Assembly (NCBI RefSeq): GCF_001625365.1
Contig: NZ_LJJF01000001.1
Span: 4,413,001 to 4,477,000, forward strand
Direction of reading: 5' to 3'
From: Streptomyces sp. MJM8645
GTDB taxonomy: Bacteria; Actinomycetota; Actinomycetes; Streptomycetales; Streptomycetaceae
DNA length: 64,000 bases
The translations under genes were made by a program, and so were the position numbers. The notes beneath the pieces are model-generated. The model had not been told where the DNA came from. It saw only the letters and a list, made by a program, of their open reading frames with translations, and made no database searches. Below are positions 1-7,680 of this stretch, one piece after another (positions within the stretch are counted from its first letter, which is position 1; each line of letters starts with the position of its first letter).

Positions 1-1290
1 GACCACTTCGCCCTGGTGTTCCAGCTGCTCGCCCTCGGCGGCGCGCTGATCGCCGCCCTGCTCTCCGCGCACACCGTCGAGGAGGAGAAGCTGCCCGGCG
101 GCGAGTACTGGTTCCTGCTGCTCTCCAGCGCCACCGGCGCCGCGCTGCTGCCCGCCTCCCGCGACCTCGCCACCATGGTGATCGCGCTGGAGGTCGCCTC
201 GCTGCCCGCCTTCGCGCTGGTCGCGCTGCGCCGGGACGGCCGGGGCGCCGAGGCCGCGCTCAAGTTCTTCGTCTCCTCCGTCACCGCCACGGCCGTGATG
301 CTGCTCGGCGTCGGCTTCGTCTACGCGGCCAGCGGCAGCCTGCACCTCGGCGCCGTCGCCCAGGGCCTGGAACACGCCCCCGGGCAGCTCAAGCCGCTGG
401 CCGAGGCGGGCGCCGTGCTGACCCTGGTCGGTTTCGCCTTCAAGGTCGCCGCCGTCCCGTTCCACTTCTGGGTGCCCGACACCTACATCGGCGCCCCGCT
501 GCCGGTGGCCGGCTACCTCTCGGTGGTCGGCAAGGCGGCCGGCCTGTCCGGCCTCGCGCTCGCCACCACCATCGCCTTCCGCCCGTACGCGCACACTTGG
601 GGCCTGGCGCTCGCCGTGCTGGCCGCCGTCACCATGACGGTGGGCAACGTCGGCGCGCTGCGCCAGCGCTTCGACACCCGCTACAGCGCGGTGCGGCTGC
701 TCGCCTGGTCGTCCGTCGGCCAGGCCGGCTACCTGCTGGTGCCGCTCGCCGCCGCCGGCTACGCGCCCACCGGGGTCGACCCGCTCGGCGCCACCGCCGC
801 GTACGCGCTGATCTACGGCGTGGTGAACCTCGGCGCGTTCGGCGTGGTCGCGGCGGTCGGCCGCCGGGCCGGGACCAGCGTGGACGACTTCCGCGGCCTG
901 TTCGCCCGGCGCCGCTGGACGGCCCTCGCGCTCGCCTTCTTCCTGCTCTGCCTGGCCGGGCTGCCCCCGGGCGTGATCGGCCTGTTCGGCAAGGTCGTGG
1001 TGTTCCGCGCGGCCGTCGACGCCGGGCTGGGCTGGCTGGCCGTCGTGATGGCCGCCAACGTGGTCGTCGCGCTGTACTACTACCTGCTCTGGACGACCCG
1101 GCTGTTCGCCCCGGCGCCGGGTGCCGAGGAGGGTGCCGCACCGGGCGCCGCACCGGTCGGCGAGGCCGGGGCCGAAGGCCGGCTGCCAGCCACCCTGACC
1201 GCCACGCTGGGGCTCACCGCCTCGGTGGCCGTGGTCCTCTCCTTCGCCCCGCAGCTGGTCCTCCAGGTCGTCGGCGGAAGCCTGTTCTGA
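1..1290 (+). CDS. nuoN: NADH-quinone oxidoreductase subunit N (partial, 3' part)
   Basis: The frame is open from base 1 and stops at TGA 1288-1290, giving 429 visible residues; the family usually has about 480-550, so the N-terminus lies outside the window. It is almost entirely hydrophobic helices and has the antiporter-like core of complex I membrane subunits, with AFKVAAVPFHFWVPDTYIGA near residue 150 and a conserved lysine in the preceding helix. NuoN is one of the three Mrp-antiporter-like subunits that couple NADH:quinone electron transfer to proton pumping in the cytoplasmic membrane. An Ala/Gly/Glu-rich low-complexity stretch (about 1110-1190) precedes the last helix. In Streptomyces the copy of nuoN next to htpX belongs, as I recall, to a second, shorter nuo cluster; the left flank would settle this. 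Confidence 0.93.
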   Translation, partial: DHFALVFQLLALGGALIAALLSAHTVEEEKLPGGEYWFLLLSSATGAALLPASRDLATMVIALEVASLPAFALVALRRDGRGAEAALKFFVSSVTATAVMLLGVGFVYAASGSLHLGAVAQGLEHAPGQLKPLAEAGAVLTLVGFAFKVAAVPFHFWVPDTYIGAPLPVAGYLSVVGKAAGLSGLALATTIAFRPYAHTWGLALAVLAAVTMTVGNVGALRQRFDTRYSAVRLLAWSSVGQAGYLLVPLAAAGYAPTGVDPLGATAAYALIYGVVNLGAFGVVAAVGRRAGTSVDDFRGLFARRRWTALALAFFLLCLAGLPPGVIGLFGKVVVFRAAVDAGLGWLAVVMAANVVVALYYYLLWTTRLFAPAPGAEEGAAPGAAPVGEAGAEGRLPATLTATLGLTASVAVVLSFAPQLVLQVVGGSLF

Positions 1291-1362
1291 GCGCGCACCC
1301 GCCCGGCCGGCCGTCGCGGTCCGGCCCGGCGGGGTGCCGCGGCGGTGTCACGCCGGTCACAA

Positions 1363-1390
1363 GGGAACAAGGCCCGGGCCCCCACCCGTT
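1363..1390 (+). promoter_or_regulatory. Candidate SigR-type promoter of htpX
   Basis: GGGAAC at 1363-1368 and CGTT at 1387-1390 are separated by exactly 18 bp, close to the GGGAAT-N18-GTT pattern of the thiol-stress sigma factor SigR. The predicted start point (about 1396) leaves a 55-nt leader before htpX. The last base of the -35 element differs from consensus, so this is a prediction only. Confidence 0.45.
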
Positions 1391-1450
1391 GACCGGGCAA
1401 GAGGGACGAGGCAGAAAGGGCTTCCCCACCGCACCATTGGAGGGCCTGAC

Positions 1451-2314
1451 GTGCACCGCCGGCACAACGGACTGAGGACCGCCGTCCTGCTCGGCGGCCT
1501 CTCGGCGCTCATCTTGGTGATCGGCGGATTCTTCGGCCGAACCGGCTTGGTGATCGCCCTGCTGGTCGCCCTCGGCACCAACGCCTACGCCTACTGGAAC
1601 AGCGACAAGCTCGCGCTGCGGGCCATGCGGGCCCGGCCGGTCAGCGAGATCGAGGCGCCGCGGCTCTACCGGATCGTCCGCGAGCTCTCCACCGCGGCCC
1701 GCCAGCCGATGCCGCGCCTCTACATCTCCCCGACCCCCGCGCCGAACGCCTTCGCCACCGGCCGCAACCCGCGCAACGCGGCCGTCTGCTGCACCGACGG
1801 CATCCTGCAGCTGCTGGACGAACGCGAGCTGCGGGGCGTGCTCGGGCACGAGCTGAGCCACGTCTACAACCGGGACATCCTGATCTCCTCGGTCGCCGGG
1901 GCGCTCGCCTCGGTGGTGATGTTCCTGGTGAACTTCGCCTGGCTGATCCCCTTCGGCCGCGGCGACGACGACGACGGGCCCGGCCTCTTCGGCATGCTCG
2001 CCATCATGATCCTCGGCCCGCTGGCGGCCGGGCTCATCCAGCTGGCCGTCAGCCGCTCCCGCGAGTACCAGGCCGATGCCGACGGCGCCCGGATCACCGG
2101 CGACCCGCTCGCCCTGGCCGGCGCCCTGCGCAAGCTCGACGCCGGCACCCGCCGGCTGCCCCTCCCGCCGGAGCCGCAGATCCAGACCGCCAGCCACATG
2201 ATGATCGCCAGCCCCTTCCGCCCCGGCGAGGCCGGCGCCCGGCTCTTCTCCACCCACCCGCCGATGGCGGAGCGCATCGCCCGGCTGGAGCGGATGGCGG
2301 GCTACGGGCGCTGA
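1451..2314 (+). CDS. htpX: M48-family membrane zinc metalloprotease HtpX
   Basis: A 287-residue membrane protease that degrades damaged membrane proteins. Two hydrophobic segments lie at residues 10-28 and 30-45, the zinc motif HELSH is at 133-137, further membrane segments lie around 145-195, and the third zinc ligand region SREYQADADG follows. Length fits the family (about 285-300). The GTG at 1451 is chosen over the upstream GTG at 1334 because GGAGGG lies 6 nt before it and the protein then begins just before the first membrane segment, as in homologues. It is separate from nuoN by 160 bp with its own predicted SigR-like promoter, which would place it in a thiol/heat stress response. Confidence 0.93.
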   Translation: MHRRHNGLRTAVLLGGLSALILVIGGFFGRTGLVIALLVALGTNAYAYWNSDKLALRAMRARPVSEIEAPRLYRIVRELSTAARQPMPRLYISPTPAPNAFATGRNPRNAAVCCTDGILQLLDERELRGVLGHELSHVYNRDILISSVAGALASVVMFLVNFAWLIPFGRGDDDDGPGLFGMLAIMILGPLAAGLIQLAVSRSREYQADADGARITGDPLALAGALRKLDAGTRRLPLPPEPQIQTASHMMIASPFRPGEAGARLFSTHPPMAERIARLERMAGYGR

Positions 2315-2358
2315 GGCCTGCCACAGGCGCTGAGACCTGCTACGGGCGCTGAGGCCCG
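2302..2358 (+). repeat. Tandem array 3 x 19 bp containing the htpX stop codon
   Basis: Three 19-bp units (2302-2320, 2321-2339, 2340-2358) with 3-5 differences between neighbours. Unit 1 includes the htpX stop TGA (2312-2314) and units 2 and 3 carry TGA at the same place. The array starts inside the last codons of htpX and runs into the intergenic space. Confidence 0.9.
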
Positions 2359-2377
2359 CTCCGCGCGGGGCCGGAGG

Positions 2378-3832
2378 TCAGGCCGGCAGGTCCTCGTAGG
2401 CCCGGCGGAGGCGGTGGATCCCCTCGACGGCGTGCGCGGAGCTCTCGGCGGCGGCGTAGCTGAGGCGCAGGTGCGGGGCCGGGGGTTCGGCGGCGTGGTA
2501 CGGGCGGCCGGGGGTGACCTGGACGCCGGCGCGCAGGGCGGCGGCGGTGAGGGCGGCGTCGTCGACGCCGTCCGGGAGCCGCAGCCACAGGTGGTAGCCG
2601 CCGGGCCGGTAGGTGCCGAGCAGGCCGGGGAGTTCGCGGTGCAGGGCGGCGACGGTGGCGGTGCGGCGGGTCCGCAGTTCCGCCCCGAGGGCGCGCAGGT
2701 GGCGGGCCCAGCCGGGGTCGGCGACCAGCTCCAGCGTCGCCTCCTGGAGCGGCCGGGGCACGAAGAAGCTGTCCACCACCTGGGTGGCCCGGAGCCGGGC
2801 CAGGGCCGGGCCGCGCGCGGTGAGCGCGCCGACCCGCAGGTTGGGCGAGGCGGCCTTGGTCAGCGACCGCAGGTGCACCACGACCCCGTCCTGGTCGTCG
2901 GCGGCGAGCGGGCGCGGCAGCGCGGGGGCGTCCGCGTGGACGAGCAGGCGGGCGAAGTCGTCCTCGACGACGAAGGCGCCGGCCGCCCGGGCGATCCGCA
3001 GCACCTCGGAGCGCCGGGTGGGTGAGAGCACCGCGCCGGTCGGGTTCTGGAACAGTGGCTGGCAGACGAAGACCCGCGCCCGGGTGGCCTCGAAGGCGTC
3101 GGCCAGCAGGTCGGTGCGCACGCCGTCGGCGTCGACCGGGACGGGGACGGGCCGCAGCCCGGCCGCGCGGACGACCGCCAGGATGCCCGAGTAGGTCGGC
3201 GACTCCACCAGGACGGGCGCGCCGGGCGCGGCGAGCGAGCGCATGGCCACGGTGAGCCCGCCCTGCCCGCCGGAGGTGATCAGGACGTCCCCGGCGCCGA
3301 TCGGCCCGCCGGTGCCGCCGATGTCGCGGGCGAACCAGCCGCGCAACTCGGTGAGGCCGTCGGTGGGTGGCCGGTTCCAGGCGCCCGGGCGCCGGCCGGC
3401 CCGGGTGAGGGCGGTGGCCAGCAGGCGTTCGGGCAGCAGCGAGGCGTGCGGGTAGCCGCTGTTGAGGTCGATGACGTCGGGCGGGGGGACGCGGAGGGTG
3501 GCGAACACCGGGGCGGCCAGCAGGTCGCGGGGGTCGGAGTCGGCGCTGAGCGCGACCTCCTGCCAGGAGAGGTCGCCGGGACGGGCGGCGGGCGCGGCGG
3601 TGCCGGCCGGGCGCCCGGCGAAGGCCGCCGCGCGGAACACCCCGGCGCCCGGCCGGGAGACCACCAGGCCCTCGGCCGCGAGGACCGCGATGGCCCGGGA
3701 GACCGTCACCGGGCTGACCTGGTGGCGCTCCACCAGCACCCGGCTGGAGGGCAGCTTTCGCCCCTCCGGGTAGCGCTCGACCTCTCGTCGCAGCCTGTCG
3801 GCGAGTTCGGTCACACTGCTACGCTCGTTCAT
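2378..3832 (-). CDS. MocR/PdxR-type GntR transcriptional regulator with aminotransferase fold
   Basis: A 484-residue fusion: an N-terminal GntR winged helix (about residues 8-70, with KLPSSRVLVERHQVSPVTVS) joined by an Ala/Pro linker to a fold-type I aminotransferase domain (about 110-480). The PLP lysine is K326 in SLTKAASPNLRVGAL, and NPTGA is near 265. MocR proteins sense PLP or PLP-linked amino compounds and usually control an adjacent divergent gene, here the EamA exporter. Start ATG 3832 is chosen because the winged helix begins here and a TATCTT -10 box (3841-3846, minus strand) sits 8 nt upstream, which suggests a leaderless message. The effector is unknown. Confidence 0.88.
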   Translation of the reverse strand: MNERSSVTELADRLRREVERYPEGRKLPSSRVLVERHQVSPVTVSRAIAVLAAEGLVVSRPGAGVFRAAAFAGRPAGTAAPAARPGDLSWQEVALSADSDPRDLLAAPVFATLRVPPPDVIDLNSGYPHASLLPERLLATALTRAGRRPGAWNRPPTDGLTELRGWFARDIGGTGGPIGAGDVLITSGGQGGLTVAMRSLAAPGAPVLVESPTYSGILAVVRAAGLRPVPVPVDADGVRTDLLADAFEATRARVFVCQPLFQNPTGAVLSPTRRSEVLRIARAAGAFVVEDDFARLLVHADAPALPRPLAADDQDGVVVHLRSLTKAASPNLRVGALTARGPALARLRATQVVDSFFVPRPLQEATLELVADPGWARHLRALGAELRTRRTATVAALHRELPGLLGTYRPGGYHLWLRLPDGVDDAALTAAALRAGVQVTPGRPYHAAEPPAPHLRLSYAAAESSAHAVEGIHRLRRAYEDLPA

Positions 3833-3846
3833 GACGGCACAAGATA
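3820..3846. promoter_or_regulatory. Divergent overlapping promoters between MocR and EamA genes
   Basis: Plus-strand TACGCT (3820-3825) lies 5 nt before the EamA ATG, and minus-strand TATCTT (read from 3846 to 3841) lies 8 nt before the MocR ATG. Each -10 box therefore lies inside the opposite coding region, and the 8-bp palindrome TAGCGCTA (3845-3852) overlaps the MocR promoter. -35 boxes are weak. Confidence 0.4.
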
Positions 3847-4736
3847 GCGCTACCCGCCCGTCGGCGGTAGCACCGCGAAGCCCCGCCTCCGGCACCGCCC
3901 TGGCCGCCCTCGGGGTGGCCTCCTTCTCCTTCAGCTTCCCCGCGACCGCGTGGGCCCTGGAAGGCTTCGGCCCGTGGACCGCGACCGGGCTGCGCGGCGC
4001 CCTGGCGGGAGTTCTGGCCGCGCTCTACCTGGTGGCCGTCGGCGCCCCGCTGCCGAAGCGGCGGCACTGGCCCGCCCTGCTGGTGGTGTCGGGCGGCTGC
4101 GTGCTGGGCTTCCCGCTGCTGACCACGCTCGCCCTGCGGACCTCCTCGACGGCCCACTCGGCGGTGGTCATCGGTGTCCTGCCGCTGGCCACCGCGGTGT
4201 GCGCGGCGCTGCGCACCGGCCGTCGGCCGTCCCGGGCGTTCTGGGCGGCGGCGGTGGCGGGGGCGGCGGCCGTCCTCGGCTTCACCTTGCTGCAGAGCCA
4301 CGGTCGGCCGACCGTCGCGGACCTGCTCCTGTTCGTCGGGGTGGCGATCTGCGCGGCCGGGTACGCGGAGGGCGGGCGGCTCTCCCGGGACCTGCCGGGA
4401 GCCCAGGTGATCGCCTGGGCGGTGGTGGCCGCGCTGCCGGTGACGCTGCTGACCGCGGCCCTCGCGCTGCCCGCCGAGCCGGTCCACCTCGGGGCGAAGG
4501 CGCTGACCGGGCTGGCGTACACGGCGGCGGTGTCGCAGTTCGGCGGGTTCGTGCTCTGGTACCGGGGGATGGCGGAGATCGGGGTGCCGCGGGCCAGCCA
4601 ACTGCAGCTCGCGCAGCCGCTGTTGACGCTGGTCTGGTCGGTGCTGCTGCTGGGCGAGGACCTGCCGGCGGCCGCACCCGTCACGGCGGTGGTGGTGCTG
4701 GTCTGCATCGCGGTCACCCAGCGGGCCCGGACCTGA
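3831..4736 (+). CDS. EamA/DMT-family membrane exporter
   Basis: 301 residues with about ten hydrophobic helices and two homologous halves, the layout of the drug/metabolite transporter superfamily (EamA repeats; RhtA/YdcZ-like exporters of amino acids and other metabolites). The second half holds the typical segment AVSQFGGFVLWYRGMAEIG and ends in LLLGEDLP, a hallmark of the final EamA helices. The start codon overlaps the divergent MocR start by two bases, so the two genes share one control region; MocR proteins often govern such exporters, so the substrate may be an amino acid or vitamin B6-related compound (inference). Its stop codon lies in a tandem repeat. Confidence 0.85.
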   Translation: MTAQDSATRPSAVAPRSPASGTALAALGVASFSFSFPATAWALEGFGPWTATGLRGALAGVLAALYLVAVGAPLPKRRHWPALLVVSGGCVLGFPLLTTLALRTSSTAHSAVVIGVLPLATAVCAALRTGRRPSRAFWAAAVAGAAAVLGFTLLQSHGRPTVADLLLFVGVAICAAGYAEGGRLSRDLPGAQVIAWAVVAALPVTLLTAALALPAEPVHLGAKALTGLAYTAAVSQFGGFVLWYRGMAEIGVPRASQLQLAQPLLTLVWSVLLLGEDLPAAAPVTAVVVLVCIAVTQRART

Positions 4737-4784
4737 GACGGGTCCGGGCCTGAGGCGGGTCCGGACCTGAGACGGGTCCGGGCG
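4727..4784 (+). repeat. Tandem array 3.4 x 17 bp containing the EamA-gene stop codon
   Basis: Units 4727-4743, 4744-4760 and 4761-4777 are near-identical (units 1 and 3 are identical) with a partial fourth copy. Each full unit has CCTGA at the same place, and the first supplies the stop codon of the EamA gene at 4734-4736. Confidence 0.9.
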
Positions 4785-4801
4785 CGTGGACCACCGGGGC
4801 G

Positions 4802-5308
4802 TCAGAGCGTGGTGCCCTCCTGGGGGCGGTAGACGCAGAGCGCGCAGATGATGAAGACGTCCAGTGCGATCACCACGAGCGACCAGAGCGGGAAGTACGG
4901 CAGGACCAGGAAGCTGTCGAGGGCACTCAGCGAGGTGAAGAAGATACCGGCGTAGCGGGCCCAGGCGGCGCCCTTGAGCAGGAACGCGCCGGTCACCGCG
5001 ACCAGCACGCCGACGACGATGTGGACCCAGCCCCAGCCGGTGAGGTCGAACCGGAAGACGTAGCGGGGGGTGTGGACGAAGAGGTCGTCGTTGGAGACCG
5101 CCATGATGCCCCGGAGGGCCTCCATGATGCCGTTGATCAGCATCAGCACACCGGCGAACATCACCAGGCCGGGCGCCCAGTCGCGGAACTCGTTGCCCGG
5201 CGTCGGCTGCGGTGTGCCGGGGGTGGTGCGCCAGGTCTGCCCGGGCTGTTCGGGGCCGGTGCGCGGGGGCTGCTCCGGCTGCGCGGGGTCGGGCGACGGG
5301 CTGCTCAT
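4802..5308 (-). CDS. DUF7144-type four-helix membrane protein
   Basis: 168 residues. The first 40 are Pro/Gln/Ser/Thr-rich and probably disordered, followed by four hydrophobic helices at about 47-65, 92-112, 117-135 and 140-160. The segment GWGWVHIVVGVLVAVTGAFL in the second helix is typical of small actinobacterial membrane proteins of unknown function now grouped as DUF7144. It stands alone between convergent and divergent neighbours, and nothing around it suggests a job. The ATG at 5308 has GGAG seven bases upstream (minus strand). Confidence 0.75.
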   Translation of the reverse strand: MSSPSPDPAQPEQPPRTGPEQPGQTWRTTPGTPQPTPGNEFRDWAPGLVMFAGVLMLINGIMEALRGIMAVSNDDLFVHTPRYVFRFDLTGWGWVHIVVGVLVAVTGAFLLKGAAWARYAGIFFTSLSALDSFLVLPYFPLWSLVVIALDVFIICALCVYRPQEGTTL

Positions 5309-5440
5309 GGACTCCTCCAGGGGCCGAACAGGCCTACGGGCGGACCGTACGGACTTCGACCGTCCGCCGGGCCGGGGCGCCGGGCAACCGGGCCTGGGCC
5401 GTTCGAGCGACGCGTCGAGGGCGGTGGAGGCGGGAAGCCC

Positions 5441-5480
5441 GGCGCGAACCGGTTCGCGCCGGGCCCGCGCTCGTTAGGAT
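5441..5480 (+). promoter_or_regulatory. Promoter with 20-bp palindromic operator before the BlaI-like gene
   Basis: A perfect 20-bp palindrome (GGCGCGAACCGGTTCGCGCC, 5441-5460) overlaps a candidate -35 TTCGCG (5453-5458); the -10 TAGGAT follows 16 bp later (5475-5480), 54 bp before the BlaI-like start. The arrangement suits autorepression by a dimeric regulator. Confidence 0.5.
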
Positions 5481-5533
5481 GAACGCGTGCCCCGCCGGCT
5501 ACGGGGCGCGACATCCGGAGGGAGTGGGCCGTC

Positions 5534-5959
5534 ATGGCAGACGAGAGGCACGCCTCGGCGGCCGCGGAAGCGCCCGTCAGACGGCGCGGCCAGGGCGAGT
5601 TGGAGGCACAGGTGCTCGCTGTGCTCCAGCAGGCGCCCGGCCCGGCCACCGCGGGGTGGGTCCAGGAGCGCCTGGAGGGCGACCTGGCGTACACCACCGT
5701 GATGACCATCCTGTCCCGGCTGCATGCCAAGAGCGCCGTCTCGCGGTCCCGTTCGGGCCGCTCCTACCTGTGGCAGGCCTCCTCCGACGCGGCCGGGCTG
5801 GCGGCCCTGCGGATGCGCCGGATGCTCGACGGAGAAGCGGACCGGGACGCCGTCCTGGCCAGCTTCGTGAGCGCGCTGCTCCCGCACGACGAGGACCTGC
5901 TGCGGGCGCTGCTGGACGCCGCGTCCGTCGATCCGGCAGCGGCCGACCGTGAGAGCTGA
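5534..5959 (+). CDS. BlaI/MecI/CopY-family transcriptional repressor
   Basis: 141 residues with the Penicillinase_R winged helix (about 20-90): a conserved opening GELEAQVLAVLQ, then the recognition region AYTTVMTILSRLHAKSAVSR. Such repressors form dimers on palindromic operators and are inactivated by cleavage triggered by a partner M56 membrane protease. That partner follows directly, with 3 bp between stop and start, so they form a sensor/repressor operon. ATG 5534 has GGAG further upstream (5518-5521). The inducing signal is unknown; no beta-lactamase or copper gene lies nearby. Confidence 0.9.
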   Translation: MADERHASAAAEAPVRRRGQGELEAQVLAVLQQAPGPATAGWVQERLEGDLAYTTVMTILSRLHAKSAVSRSRSGRSYLWQASSDAAGLAALRMRRMLDGEADRDAVLASFVSALLPHDEDLLRALLDAASVDPAAADRES

Positions 5960-5962
5960 CCC

Positions 5963-6919
5963 GTGGGCTTCTTCGTCTTCCTCCCACTCATCCTGCCGCT
6001 GACCGCGGTGCCGATCGCGCGTCTCACCGAGCAGCACCTGCACCCGCGCGGTGCGGCCCGGTTGATGACCGTGATCAGCGCGGTGATGGCGGTGTGCAGT
6101 GTGCTCTGCCTCGGCCTGATCGGCGTGGTGGGCACCGCGCAGATCCCCGGCAACCCGCTGCCGGACAGCTGGTCCGACCCGGAGGTGCGGGCCGCGCTGC
6201 CGTACCACGAGACGTTCGGGACGGCCGCGATGTGGCTGCTGGTCCTGGTGGCCGCGGCCTGTGTCCGGACGGTCGGCCGGCACCTGCGGGTGCGCTCCCG
6301 GGCCCGGCGGGCGCTGACCGGGCTGCCGGCGGGGCCGGAGTCGGCCGGCGACCTCGCGGTGCTGCCGGACCGCAGCCCGTACGCGTACGCGCTGCCCGGT
6401 TCGCCGGGGCGGGTGGTGGTCTCCACCGGGATGCTGGCCGGGCTGCCCGAGGACGAGCGGGAGGCGCTGCTCGCGCACGAGCGGGCGCACCTGCGCCACC
6501 GCCACCACCGGTACCTGCTGACCACCCAACTGGCCGCCTGCGTCAACCCGTTCCTGCGGCCGTTGCAGTACGCGGTGGCGTTCAGCGCGGAGCGCTGGGC
6601 GGACGAGGAGTCGGCCCAGGAGGTGGGGGACCGCCGGATCACCGCGCGGGCGGTGGCCCGGGCGGCCCTGGTGTCGCACGCGGCGCCGGCGCCCGGCTTC
6701 GCGGCCTTCGCCGCCCCGGCACCCGCGCCCGGCCCGGTGCCGCGCCGGGTCGCCGCACTGCTGGGCCCGGTGCCGACGTCCCGCAACTGGCCCCCGGCGA
6801 AGACCCGGGCGGGCCTGGCCGCGATGGTCGCCGCGGCCGGTACGGCGGCGTCGGCGCTGTGCGCGCTCAACGCCGCCGTGGCCCTGCTGGTGGTGCTGAA
6901 GGCCGTCACCCCGCTGTAG
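5963..6919 (+). CDS. M56-family (BlaR1/MecR1-like) membrane metalloprotease
   Basis: 318 residues. Membrane segments lie at about 3-20, 34-58, 88-104 and 280-315; the zinc motif HERAH (172-176) is followed by a downstream acid in ERWADEESA (around 207-215). It lacks the extracellular penicillin-binding sensor domain of BlaR1, as do most actinobacterial members. In known pairs the protease is activated by an envelope signal and removes its BlaI-type partner from DNA. It begins with GTG 3 bp after the BlaI-like gene, and its 3' end meets the convergent azoreductase gene with a 1-bp gap, so transcription of the two may interfere. Confidence 0.88.
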   Translation: MGFFVFLPLILPLTAVPIARLTEQHLHPRGAARLMTVISAVMAVCSVLCLGLIGVVGTAQIPGNPLPDSWSDPEVRAALPYHETFGTAAMWLLVLVAAACVRTVGRHLRVRSRARRALTGLPAGPESAGDLAVLPDRSPYAYALPGSPGRVVVSTGMLAGLPEDEREALLAHERAHLRHRHHRYLLTTQLAACVNPFLRPLQYAVAFSAERWADEESAQEVGDRRITARAVARAALVSHAAPAPGFAAFAAPAPAPGPVPRRVAALLGPVPTSRNWPPAKTRAGLAAMVAAAGTAASALCALNAAVALLVVLKAVTPL

Positions 6920-6920
6920 A

Positions 6921-7607
6921 TCAGGCGGTGGCGAGCGCGTCCAGGGCGGCCTCGGCGTCGGCCAGGGACTTCGCGGCGAGCGGCTGCAGCCCGGCCAGGG
7001 CGGGGATGTCGTCGGCGCGGGTGAGTTCGGCCGGGACGATGTGCAGGTGCTCGGCCGGGACGCCGAGCCTGGCGAAGTAGGCCCGCAGGTACGGGGTCTG
7101 GAAGTCGAAGGCCTCGCGCGGGGTGCCGGGGCCGTAGCCGCCGCCGCGGGCGGCCGCGACGACGACCCGGGTGCGGCGCAGCAGGCTCTCGCCGGTGGCC
7201 GGGTCGGTGAAGACGCCGGGGAAGCTGATCCGGTCGATCCAGGCCTTGAACACGGCCGGGACGGTGAGGTTGTACATCGGCACGCCGAGCAGCACGGTGT
7301 CGGCGGCGAGCAGCCGGTCGATCAGCGGGTGGGTGAGGGACCACTCGTGTTCCTCGTCCGGGCCTTCGGCGAGGGCGGCGATGTCGGAGGCCGGGATGGT
7401 CCCCTTGCGTTCGACGCGGCGGCCGAGCAGGGCGTACCCGGCGCCGATCGCGGCGACCGGTTCGGCGGCGAGGTCCCGGTAGACGTACCGGCCGGCGGTG
7501 CCGTGCCGGGCGCGCCAGGCGGCGGCGAACCGGGCGGTCAGCGCGCGGCTGACCGAGTCGCCGAGGCTGATGCTGGAGTCCAGGTGCAGCAGGGTGGTGG
7601 TGGTCAC
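6921..7607 (-). CDS. FMN-dependent NADH:quinone/azo oxidoreductase (AzoR-like)
   Basis: 228 residues with a flavodoxin-like fold. The N-terminus LLHLDSSISLGDSVSRALT provides the FMN phosphate loop, PMYNLTVPAVFKAWIDRI (about 115-132) is the family signature of the flavin site, and ARGGGYG lies near 155. AzoR enzymes reduce quinones and azo dyes with two electrons and protect against thiol and quinone stress. GTG 7607 starts the gene, with GGGAGAA nine bases upstream. It is divergent from an ECF41-type sigma gene across 73 bp; such sigma factors normally control an adjacent oxidoreductase-like gene, so this is the probable target. Confidence 0.87.
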   Translation of the reverse strand: MTTTTLLHLDSSISLGDSVSRALTARFAAAWRARHGTAGRYVYRDLAAEPVAAIGAGYALLGRRVERKGTIPASDIAALAEGPDEEHEWSLTHPLIDRLLAADTVLLGVPMYNLTVPAVFKAWIDRISFPGVFTDPATGESLLRRTRVVVAAARGGGYGPGTPREAFDFQTPYLRAYFARLGVPAEHLHIVPAELTRADDIPALAGLQPLAAKSLADAEAALDALATA

Positions 7608-7680
7608 AGCGTTCTCCCGTCACTTCGGTGCTGGGTGGATCGTCATCGGTGTGACGGGCGGGGCCGAGGAAAGGTGACCG

